Below, one piece after another: positions 22,582 to 34,400 of a DNA stretch of 64,000 nucleotides. The notes under the pieces are model-generated. The model worked only from the letters and a program-made list of their open reading frames with translations, ran no database searches and was not told the origin of the DNA. The stretch's first letter is position 1; the number at the start of each line of letters is the position of its first letter. Made by a program: the position numbers and the translations under genes. The stretch is from Amyelois transitella. Taxonomy: Eukaryota > Arthropoda > Insecta > Lepidoptera > Pyralidae. Where the stretch lies: contig NC_083505.1 in NCBI RefSeq assembly GCF_032362555.1, forward strand, positions 3,525,501 through 3,589,500, in the 5' to 3' direction.

Positions 22582-24910
22582 TTACAAACTGGCAAAAGGC
22601 GATTCTGAACTACTTGCATTTACTTTGGAGCAATATCCAACAGCGGTGCACGACGGTTCGGACTTACTAACATTCACTCTTATAAAACTTGCAGTAATTT
22701 CAGAGGCATTAATAGGATCCTTTGCTTTGTTAACAACGTCCATCTCTCTTCGAACTAATTCGCCGAAAGTGTTACGGACTGAAAATTGTTACGATATTAA
22801 CAAGGATTTTAATGATATAAATTATCGCCTCTGATGATACTCTTTTTAGGCCAACGCCTTTATAAGGTCAAGTAAACAACATGTTTAATAAGCTTATGAA
22901 CTAACAGGTAACCTTCATGCGGACGACACACATAATACAATTTTTACAAATTTCTCCTCACCTTTAGTTAAGAGGTCTATAGGATTCTCCTTAATATGAA
23001 CCGAACTTCTTATATTATCGAGAATATCTATAGGTCCATTAGTTTTATGCAGAACTTGTAAAAAAGAAACATGTTTGAATTTCTGAAAAAAAAACAAATT
23101 GTTTATTGTCAGTAAAACATGATCAGATGTTCTGTGGGTTTATAGATAATTAGGTTACCTTTTCTGTTTTCATAGATATTATTACTTACCTCGTTTTTAC
23201 AATTCCGCATTGTGATAATCATTTCAGAGTCTATTCCCTTTGAAACATTTTCTTTACTTATATCTTCAACACAACACTCAAATGGTGTAGGTATAGTTGT
23301 GCTTGAGTCAATTATTATATGATCGATTTTCGTTTTAGCTGGTGTATTGAACGGAACTTGCCATGAACAATTTTCATAGAAATTTTCTAATTCAATCTTC
23401 AGTGAGTTATTTTCCCGTCTCAAATTTTCTATTTCACTTTCTTGACGATTGAATTTTTTCTGTAAATATTCTACGTTGTGTTTATAAATTTTTATTTCTT
23501 CATTTTCAATGTTGCTAGTGTTAGTCTCCTGGTTAACCATTTTTACTTTTACTGACGTGCTCCTAGTTATTTTCTTTCTGCCAGAAGATTTTTTCTTATC
23601 AGGTAAAGTTTTAGGTAAGCTTTTGTGAAGAGTAATAAAGTCACCAGTTTGACTTTCTTTTTGTAAAGACAGGACGTCCATCGGTTTTGACTCTGATTTT
23701 CTTTTCAATATAGGTACAATTTTATTTACAAACATGGCCTGCTCTATAATTTCCTTCTCCCACATTTTGGCTACTGAATGAACGGTATCAGCCCTGTGAA
23801 TTTTAAGAGAGCTATCTTTGTAATCTGCAGATTTTGGGATCTTAACATTGAAGACCTTTTCCACAAATATCTTCCAAAACATTTTTATATTTTTTAAAAC
23901 TTCTAAACATCGTTCACAAGGCCAGTAGCAGGTTTCGAATTCTTCCTGAAAGCAAATGCCACAATTACTTCAGTATTTAAAAGAAATTAAATATTTGGTA
24001 CCTACGCATTTTTTGAGAACCATCAATCAAGAATTCAATGAAGATTTAATAAGGAAAGAAAAAAGTAGGCGTTGATCGTAGATACTACGGCACAGGAGAT
24101 ACCTGGGCCACCTCCTATAACACCAAACAAGGCGAGGTGGCACCGTTATATGCTGAGCCCATCAAAAGTACACGCGTGGTTATATTTGAAGCAATATTTA
24201 TAGAAAACTTACCTCTTGAAAGTATGAACCGAAGGCACTGTCGTTTTTTAAACACTCTTGCATAGCGCCACATGAATTGCATATACTGTCCAAGACTAAT
24301 TTTGATTTACAATCCGGATGGCATTTGGGTGCCACCTAAAACATTCACTTTAATATTATTACTACAAAAAGAAAGTCAAAATATATTATGTGAAAGTCTG
24401 CTTGTTTGTTTGTCTTTAATGTCAGATATTATACAAAGTGTTACCCACGATTTAGCCTCAAAACTCAAAACCCTAGATCATACCTATGTATATCTACTGT
24501 CATAAAACGTATATATAGACACCAGTAAATGCCCGCGACTCCGCGTAAATAAAACTCATTTCCTTATTTTCGTAGGAATATCAGGAAATTCTATTTTATT
24601 CATACGCCCAGGACTTTCGAATGAACGTTGTCAGTCAGTCACAAAAGATTAACATAGTAATGTTTGGTCAAAATATATTTACCTTTCTGCGACTTCTGCA
24701 AGTCATAGTATTCAAAATGAAAGCCAATGTTTGCCCCGGTATAACCCGGATGGGCACATTAGATTTCATCCATTCCTGCAGATACCGACTTCGCCTCCAG
24801 GCATCGTGACTCCATGACCTCAAATCGACAGAAGACTCGTAACACTTTATCTTTGCCTCACTTCGATATAACAATCGTAAGTTTCCTTGCAATGAACGAT
24901 TGTTAATCAT
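22582..24910 (-). CDS. Unknown cysteine-rich / coiled-coil protein, 474 residues
   Basis: Not recognised. Exons in coding order: 24910-24683, 24335-24213, 23945-23190, 23082-22962, 22778-22582; all borders are GT...AG, phases close (0,0,0,1) and the frame ends at TAA. Exon 1 holds a basic region with YESSVDLRSWSH. Exon 2 and the start of exon 3 form a cysteine cluster (C-x3-C, C-x2-C, then C-x3-C-x2-C in TCYWPCERC) that could bind zinc. Exon 3 continues with a lysine-rich low-complexity region and a short coiled coil (about 23400-23490, EIENLRRENNSLKIELENF). No signal peptide or membrane span is visible. The start is the first ATG of an exon opposite the start of the long plus-strand gene; the two ATGs are 583 bp apart. 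The N-terminus resembles that of the plus-strand neighbour, so the pair are probably old paralogues. Cellular role unknown; a structural or cytoskeletal role is only a guess. Confidence 0.78.
24390..24620 (+). repeat. Remnant of an interspersed repeat in intron 1 of the minus-strand unknown gene
   Basis: Contains 'tctgcttgtttgtttgtctttaat', 'gcccgcgactccgcgtaaataaaa' and '..gtcagtcagtcac' (just beyond), phrases of the same diverged family as 15905-16220 and 20312-20450. Non-coding. Confidence 0.45.
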
Positions 24911-25493
24911 TGAATTATTGTGTTTCTAGAATTCGATAAATACATTTATTTAGTAGACTCATAATTTGGATGATTCAAAAACGTACTTTGATTTGATAGT
25001 AAAATAAGAATTGCTGTCCAAATGACACATTCATTAAACATCATGCATGAAATGCTGAAGAATTGCAAAAAGCCGCTTTGACATAAAATAAATCCGACTT
25101 TCTCTTCTCACATTAACTTAGTCAGCCTTCCATGATCATACCATTATGTTCATTGTACTCTCTTATGCCTCTGGTCCCCAATGAAATTCATTAAATTAAA
25201 AAGAGTATTATATAAAGATATAAGATATGTATATCTGTCTGGTTACATCTATAAGAAAAAATAAATTTGAAAAACTGACATTCTAACAGACCGCCATTCC
25301 GTCTTGATTTTTGATGTCATTACAAAAATATTTGATATTTCATATTTAGATACATTTTGTCGTAAGTAAAAAAAAATAATTCAAATCATATATCGTCATG
25401 AGTAAAATGGATGGGGGTGAAAAGTAGTTGCTGTATACATGCTGTTTAGATACAAATTATATTGCATTTGTGGACGAGACCGTATTAGGAACC
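24911..25493. promoter_or_regulatory. Likely shared (bidirectional) promoter region
   Basis: Only 583 bp separate the start codons of two divergently transcribed genes that share an N-terminal motif. The region is AT-rich with no repeat that I recognise. A 9-codon upstream open frame (ATG at 25399, TAG at 25426-25428) precedes the plus-strand gene's start. Shared regulation is inferred from spacing only. Confidence 0.5.
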
Positions 25494-28400
25494 ATGTCTT
25501 TTATAACAAAGAGGGAGCGAGTCTTCAATGATTACGATCTGTTTGACCTACCAGCTAGGAATGAAGGGAAATTGAAGGCTTACGCATCATGTACGGACGC
25601 GAGGGCATGGTCTCACTTTTGCTCCGACAAAAGCGAGCATTTAGTGGAGATAATAAAAAGAAACAATGACACATGTCGCCCTAAGTATGTGCCCACTGAT
25701 GTGATAGTGGATACGCTGATGGTAGCTAAGAATGCGGAGATCGGACGGCTGAAGCGGAAAATCGAGGAGTTTGAACAAATGTTGGAGGCCTACGACCAAC
25801 TCGACCTCACTTGTGAGCAGAAATGTGAAATAGCGAACGCTGTGAGTATTGTGATAGGAGTTAAAATACAAAGTTTAGCCAACAACATAAAGTTTAGCTT
25901 TAAAGGTGATATAATACAATCTTAAATAGATGAAAGCAGTAGACACATCTAAATAGTTAAATAAATTGTTAACTATGTTGAACGTTTTATATCGTAAATT
26001 CCGGTTAAATATTTACCTCTCTGAAGGAAAACGGGTGCACCTCTTCGCACTATGGTCAGTCCGGTTTTTACTAAAAGCGAGACTTTCGTCTGAATTCCGC
26101 AACCTTTACAGGAGTTGGTAAAAGCTGCCCTAGATGACTGTGTCTATTTTCTCAGTCGCCTTTTACAATATCTATGGGAAAGTGGTCATATTCGGAAATG
26201 CCTAGAAACATGATCAATCATACCTACATATAGGAAGGTACATAATATTGTTATATACATATATCACAGACGCTGTGATAACATTTGTCCACATTGTTTT
26301 CAGTTATACTTGTTTTTTTTTTCAGCACGCCGCTATCAAAGCTGCCAATAAGGAACTAGACGACATGGTAATAATTAATTAATACATATAAATATGTATT
26401 TTATTGTTTAATTTTAAAACAGATAATTAATTTAAATAAAACTTTATCTTGCAGTTCTTGGATTTGGACTTATCCGGATTTACTGAGGTAATAAATCAAT
26501 ACTTATAGAAAATGTAATATGTAATTATGTCTGGTCTTCATAGGCAGTAGGTTTTCAAAATGTTATATGTGCCAATAGATACATACATATAATATGCCTT
26601 GCAGGATAGACAGAACCATCTGTATGGCTTAATCATTTAAATAGAGTCTGGTTGCTAGCCAAAAGAATGTTAATTAGTCTCTCACTTTTTACGACATCCA
26701 TGGGAAATATATGAAGTGGTCCTATTTTTGCGTCGGAAACCACACGGCAAATGTAAACTTTATAAAATTATAATTTTTTTTTCATTCCAGGGCATGGATT
26801 CTGATGCTTTTGAGGTAATAACATGTATTAATTTATAAATACCTACCGTTATAAGAATGTAACATAAACTGACCCTTAAGTATCTAAGGTAAAACAAAGT
26901 CAAGTCCAATTTTGGATTTTACTATTTTATACATTGTAATAACTAAGTATCAGTCAAGATAGTGTGTCCGGAAAGGCTTCGTACAAATAAGTAGATATTT
27001 TATTACAATTATAATAAAATTAATTGTTTCTCACCACAAAATAACGTTATGCAAAGGTGTTTCAACAACATTTCCTCGATTCTCAATTTATTAAAAAAGG
27101 TTTTTTGTTGCATTGCATTCAGACCATTCAGTATTTTTAGTAGACAGCGGCTAAGACGATACCTACGACCTACGACCTACAATATAGGCTACGAAATTCG
27201 TAGACTTCGTAGCAAATAGATTACGTTGAACTTCTGAAAACGCGTTTCTTATAATTATTGTGCTTAGCGAAAATTCGCTGGGCGCGATTTATACGTGTTA
27301 TTTTCAATGTTACTCTAAGGGAAGGTCTAAAAAAATAGTTTTTTGTTGCATTGCATTGTACCATTTAGTATGTCTATTAGAAAGCGGCTACGATGATACC
27401 TACGACCTACGATATAGGCTACGAAATTCGTAGACTTCGTAGCAAATAGATCTTCACATTGAACTGCTGAAAATTGCCTTTTACCATCTGCACAGAGAGA
27501 GATGCAGCTGGCACACAATATGTTTTTCTTCACTACAAGACCAGCATGGATGCATATGCAACCTCTAAATTCTTCTTTTTAATGCAAAAACTTATTTAAA
27601 TGTATGAAAATAATATTAGTTCTTTTATTTACAGACCGGCAAATCTAGGGGTGACGAGGTTTGTGAATATTGTATAAAATATTGCTGTTTTTTTTACAGT
27701 AGTCTATTACATTATATAATTTCTTAACAGCTCTTTAGTTGGTTTGATATATGAATATTATTTTAATTCAAATTCATCCCCATCCACCAACATTGAAACG
27801 GATCACATCCATATTAGGATATTAAGAGACATAGAAAATTCCTTTTGTTTCCTGTTAAAAACACAATAAGATATAAAAGTACCTGTTATATGACAAATTT
27901 GTGTTTCTACAGGTAAAGCCTTTTTTGTTGGTCCAATAATGGTCAGAGGATGTAGGAATACGTAATGAATTAAAAATTTACATTTATTTTTATTACAGCC
28001 TGCAAAAGTTAAGGAAGATGAGGTGAGCTGTTTATTAAATTTTGTAAAAACCATAAACAAAAGAACCGTGAACATTTCTTTGACGAATCACACTGATTGA
28101 GCTAGTCCCTAAATTCGTTCAGCTGTATGCCTCATTATCAAATTCAAATAGTGACAGGTTTCTAGCCTCTGTTACCTTATAAAAAAATACCAAGTTCAAA
28201 AACTTGTCTATTGATTAACTTTAACAATATGCACGGAGGAAGAGACAAACCTCTCTCATCCCTGCGTGTTCCCGGTTGCCCCCTCCACAGACGTGTTTCG
28301 TTGCCCGGGGTCCGCCTTCCGACTTTTCTCTCTCCACTTGGTCCGGTTTTCAACGCCCTTGGATTTCAGTGCATTGGCTCGCATATCATCTTTGCGACGT

Positions 28401-31400
28401 CCAGTAATGATCAAACTTATGTAACAGTAAACATATAGGAATGAGATAAAAACAAGAAACAATAGTATAAAAGTTCTGATTTGATTTTAAAAGATTTTTT
28501 CGTTTTTAATTTAAATTAAAAAAAAAAAAACAATCTATTCTAAAGAAAGAATTAAAAAAAAAATAATGTGTTCAATTTCAGTGGGTGGTGGCGAAACCCC
28601 CGCCGCCGGTGGCGGAACATAAAAGCAACCAAGTAGGTTCTTCGTGCCCATGTGATGCTAGCACCAGTTAGTATATATCACATTTTAATTAATTGTAATT
28701 TCAAGAAAACCCCCTTTTGCACGGGGTCTAGGTAGGTACCACCGGCATGTCCGGAAAAAAAAGGTCTTGCCTGGCGACTAAGGGTCTCTTTCTCACCTCT
28801 GCGTGTTCCCGGTTGCCCCCTCCACAGGAGTGTTTCGGGGCCCGGGGCCCGTCTTCCGACTTTTCTCTCTCCACTTGGCCTGGTTTTCAGCGTGCTCGGA
28901 TTTCAGTCCATTGGCTCTCGTATCTTTTGCGACGTCCAGCCATGATCTTTTCGGTCTGTCCCTTCTACCTGGGTAGGCGGTAGCGGCATAGCCATCTGTT
29001 CCCCAAGAGAAGTCTGCTGTTTTGCTCTGCCGCGCCTGGCGACTAAGGGTAAGGCATATAAACTTGGGATTATTTTTTGGCGATGGGCTAGCAACCTGTC
29101 TCTATTTGAATTTCGATCCCATTATTGAGCCATAAAGCTGAATGCATCCTTTCTGTCTTTTCAAACTGTTGGCTCTGTCTACCCCGTTAAAGATTTAGAC
29201 GTGATTGTTTGTATGTATGTCTTATCTGACTTTGTGCCATATCACCGAAATCAATCCAGTATTTTTTGAATTTTTTTATAATATAAGTATAGGCTAAGTG
29301 TGAGCACAGTCTTAGTTATAGTTTGTTTATATTACAGATGCCACGGATCCTAGAATAAAAGAAATGAAAGAAGCCCTCATTAATAAAGACGCCAAAATGG
29401 GCGCTATGCAGAACACAATTGCGGTAAGTACATAGCCGTCGCAAAACATTCGTAACATCATTTGTTAGGTATATTGTTCTTAAGATTTTTTTTTATTTAT
29501 TAGATTCACTCATTCTTTATATTAGTGGCATGTAACGATCTACAATTTATAATGTCCAATTGCGGCTATATTGAGAATCTGCTATTTTGATAACCTAAAA
29601 TTTTAAGAATCTGTTATTATGATAATGTTATATTTTGCCAATAAAGGTTTGTTACAGCCTGTATTATTTAAACTTTTATGCAATTCCACCAGAACACACT
29701 TCATTATATTTTGAGTTTTTAACAGACTTGACAACAGGAGGTTCTCAATTCGACCGTATTTTTGTAATTACAGGTTATGGAAAACGATGTGTGTGAGCCT
29801 TATTGTATTTATGCTCACATCTATACGGCATTGGAAAAGATCTTTGGAATTTTGTGCCAAAATGATAAATACAAGTTGTATTTAAATCTCATGGTAAGTG
29901 ACATAAGAAGCCCGTTCTGAGTGGTCTCTCAATCCTTCTCGAATAAGGTTTTATGGAGGAATATAACTCTTTATTGCACAATGAGAGTAAAACATATAAA
30001 ACAGCACAAAACATGTGTGTGGATGTCGTAAAAGGCGACAAAGGGATAGGCTTACAAACTTGGGATTCTTTTTTAGGCGATGGGCTAGCAACCTGTCACT
30101 ATTTGAATCTCAATTCTATCATGAAGTCAAATAGCTGAACGTGGCCATTCAGTCTTTTCAGGGCTGTTGGCTCTGTCTACCCCGCAAGTGATATAGACGT
30201 GACCATATGTACGAGCTTACAAAAAGTGTGTTGTGATTAACCCATTTGAGAAATTAAAATTGTAATCGTGTGACTTAATTGCGAAATAAGCGAGAAATAC
30301 AGAAAAACTTCGATATTAAAATAGACGTTATTTCCATATTTAAGTATTATACTAATTTAAAATATTAATTTAGTCACTCGTTGGTTACCCTTTTATATTT
30401 ATTATTATTTAGTTAAAATAAGTTTTTAAACACTGTATGGACCAATAATATGGCACTGAATATCTTAATACAATCTTTTCCTGTCTGATTAGGAACATTT
30501 TTAAGATCTAAAGATCTCCCGTATGTTGACCATCAATCCAAAAATGAACACAATATAAAGACAATTAATTACCATCACTTCTATACACATGGTTTTACAG
30601 TTTTTAATTTTAGGATCTCTCAAGAAAATTATAGCTTAATCCAATTACAGACGGCTGGTAAAGATACAAGATGCATTGATATTAAAGGGAAAATATTATA
30701 CAAGCTCAAAGTGTTTGAAAAGTTCTGCCAAGCCTTAATTGCGCCGTGTTCTCAAACACAAGAGCAAAGTTCCGATTCCCAACAAGATTGCTCCTGCTAT
30801 CGTGCAGAAGTTCTTCAACAGTTAGTTCCAACTGCGTACGCTTTGACAACCTCCGAAATCCAAAATCCTAGTCTTGATCACAAAAGAGCTCATTTAGTTG
30901 CAGACATCATGGAAAATGAGGAAATGAAGGAAATTCTTAGAAAAGATAGTTCTTCAAATATAAATCATGACGATGAAAGAGAAGAATTTATTGAAGATTA
31001 TGATATAGATGCAGAAAATTTAAAACGGCTTAAGAATTTGCAAGAAGATTACGACGATTTGATGACATGTTACGAAGCTTTAAAACATGAAAAAGAAAAC
31101 TTGTTACTTAAGTGTCAAAAGTACGAAGAATTAGACAAAGAATATGATACGCTACGAAATCAATTACGGGAGTACAATCTATTGTGGAATGAGAAAGAAC
31201 ACTACCGTAAGCGGTCCGCCGATCTTGACTCACTTAAAGAACAGTATCTAATATTAGCTGATGAAACTACTAATATGGAAACTCAACTCAAGGCAGAGTC
31301 AGAAATAATTAAAATTAAATCTAATGCAATTGAAGAATTAAGAAACGAAAATGTTACCCTCGAAAAAAAATTAAACGACGCTTTAATTGGTTTCGAAAAA

Positions 31401-34400
31401 GAGAAGAGCATATTACAGTGTAAATTGAAGGAAACAGAATGCAAGTGTATGTGCCAGGAGCAACAAATTAAAAGTTTATCTGTACAAATCGACAGGTTAT
31501 TGGAACAAGAAACAGACAAGGTCAAAAATTATACTATTAACGCATGCATAATAAAATATATTATTATTTATTTATTTAAATAATATGTTATTTAGGCTCC
31601 CAGATATGGTGACCCAGCTCAAACTCTAATATTAATAGATGAAGTAGAATCGCTTAAAGAACAAATAAAAAATTTGAAGGATGCATTGTTAGGCAGTGAA
31701 GAGGAAAAACAAAATTTAAGTGATGAATTTCAAGATAATCTGAAAATAATACACAACCTCCGCATGGAAATAGAAGACTGGAAAAGTAAATGACTGGTTT
31801 TAAGTTTTTTGATTCCTTCATTAGACCAACTTAAAATAAATAAGAAAATGAATACCTGTACCTTGTCCAACCATTTATTTTAATTTTGACAGCTCATTTA
31901 GTGTTGTACTGTTAAGTAACCGCGCTGTTATTACGAAATTCGATTCAAATTTTTATTTTATAAGTCATTTATTATTTATTATCTAACATTTTAAATTTAA
32001 AGTATTTGTATCATCTTTAATTTCATTAATATTGTAAATTTTAACATCAGCGTTAGTTGCGTATGTAGATAGGTAAAACTTTGCATTGCTGAGTTTTAAA
32101 GCGTTTCAATAAATTGACAATAAGTTATTGAAACGCTATTAATATTGTAAAGTGGTAATAACTACAAAAAAAAACAAAATAAAAACTTGTCAAAAACTAC
32201 GAAAAAGTTACATTCCGTTCTACGCATCACAAATTAAAAATTATGATGATGATGGAATGTGTAAAATTTTTAATGATGGTAGGTTAAGGTCCGATATTTA
32301 TTTACGGCGTTATTTAAGTGTTAATTTTGAGCAATACGATAAATAATAATGTAAAATTTAAGGCGACAGCTGTGAAATTCAAAATAAACGAATGGACAGG
32401 GTTTGGTTCTGCAAGTAATTATCACAGTAATTTCAACTACATCAGCTACTTGACTTGTAGGTATGTAGGTAAATGTTACTGCTACAAACAAAGACGTATC
32501 TTAAATTAACTCAAGTTTTTTTTTATGAAGGTACATACGAAAAAGCAATGCATCGAACTAATTATTTAGAAGATTATGCTCAACACTTTGAAGAAAATAT
32601 CAATAAATTGGCAAATGAAAACAAACAATTGTCACAAGATGTAAAGGATAAAACTGCAGCAGTCGAAAATTTGATAAATGTTATTAATAATAAGTCAAAA
32701 GAAATTAACACGCTCTTAGGAGAAATAGAAGTAAAAGAAAACGAAAACAAAGACTTGTTAAGACAACTTAATGAGTTAAGAGATATTTATGAATGTAACA
32801 TATCTGCTGCAGAAAACGAGAAAAAAGAGGTTTTAGAATCATTGTCATTAGCAAAGAGAGAGAGTGAAGAATTGATGAATAAATTGAAAGATTACGAAGA
32901 ACTCGTTCAAAGTCAAAATGATATGACAAATAGCTTCGAAGCGAAGATAGTAAACTACAATCAACTAAAACAAGCGCTTTTAGATACAATCGAAGAAAAT
33001 AAAAACCTTGAAATGAGCAAGGCATTGCTATTGAATGAAATTCAAAGGCTCAAAGAAGTACATACATATGCTGTTAACGATATTGATGATTTAAATGAAG
33101 AAAACAATAAATACAAAAGTTCATTAGAGTTGCAGCGCAAAAAAAGTGAAATATTGGAAGACAAATTATCACAGTTCGAAAGCCTATCACAAGAACTACA
33201 AAGCCTACAGGAAACTCATGAAAATATAATATCAGATAAACGGAAATTAGAGAAAGACCTTCTTGAAACTAAATATGAATTAGAAAACGAAAAACGCTCT
33301 GCAGAGGTTTCTAAGAAAGAAATTGAAGAATTAAAACTGAAATCTGAAAATTTAGCTAATGAATTACATAGACTTGGTGAATCGTACCAAACATTAGTGA
33401 AAGAAAAATATGATTTGTATGGAGATTTGACAGAAAAAAATAAAAAATTACTTGAATTACAACAATCTCTAGATAATTTAAAAGAAAAGAATAATTGTTT
33501 ACAAGATCGTTCTAGTCAAATAAATAAATTAGAGAAAACTATTGATGATTTAAAAAATACGTGTGCTAAATTAGACTCCGAAAAGCAATTACTTCAAAAA
33601 GATTTGTACCAAACCCTACAAGTCAAAACTGAAGAAAATACGCGTTTATTGAATGAAATTACATACTTACGAGGTAAACATGAGGCTGTTAAAAGTAATT
33701 TGGATGATCTACATAACGAAAATTTAAGTACTAAACAATCTTTAACAATCATGAGAAAAGAAAGTGATGAATTATTAAACAAATTGAAATATTACGAGAA
33801 TTTAGAAAACGACTTTATAAAAATGCGTCAAGATCATTACAAAGTTCAAATGGAAAAGCAACAGTTGCAGGACGAATTAGATTGCCAACTGAAAAATTTA
33901 AAGCAAATTAAACAAGAAAACAATGCATTGCAAAAGGAAAGCTTCACATTAATGCGACACAGTGAAGATATGGAAAATGCTCTTGTTGATGCTAGATCAC
34001 AGGTATTTTTGTTTTAATTATGCTTAAATTAATTATTTCAAATATTAACTTAAAAAGTATCAACAGCAAACTTTTATTTTTAGCTTGTCCAAAAGTCTGA
34101 CCGTCAAGATCCTTATCTTGCAATAAAGAAAGAAATAGAGGTGATGAAAGAAGAAAAAACAAAAAATCTTCAACGTATCAGAGATTTGTCAAATGAATTG
34201 GATGTTATGGTAATGTCTGACCACCTTTACACATCAATTTTATCTAACCGTAGGCTTAAATTTCACAGAATGATCAAAGAGCGCCGGTCAAAGACGTGTG
34301 GAAATAACCGGGACTAATACTAGGAGGAAGAGGAAGACGAATACAATCTAAGAATATTTAAATGCACGATAATAATTTATGTGCATACACAAATCACGTC

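Noticed and set aside
23000-23900. Naming the minus-strand unknown gene a kinetochore or centrosome component
   Set aside because: Only generic coiled coil and cysteines are seen; no diagnostic domain supports a name.
28211-29094. Several open frames of 63-78 codons on both strands
   Set aside because: They lie in the two direct repeats and the SINE beside exon 28582-28666; the frames reflect GC-rich repeat DNA, not genes.
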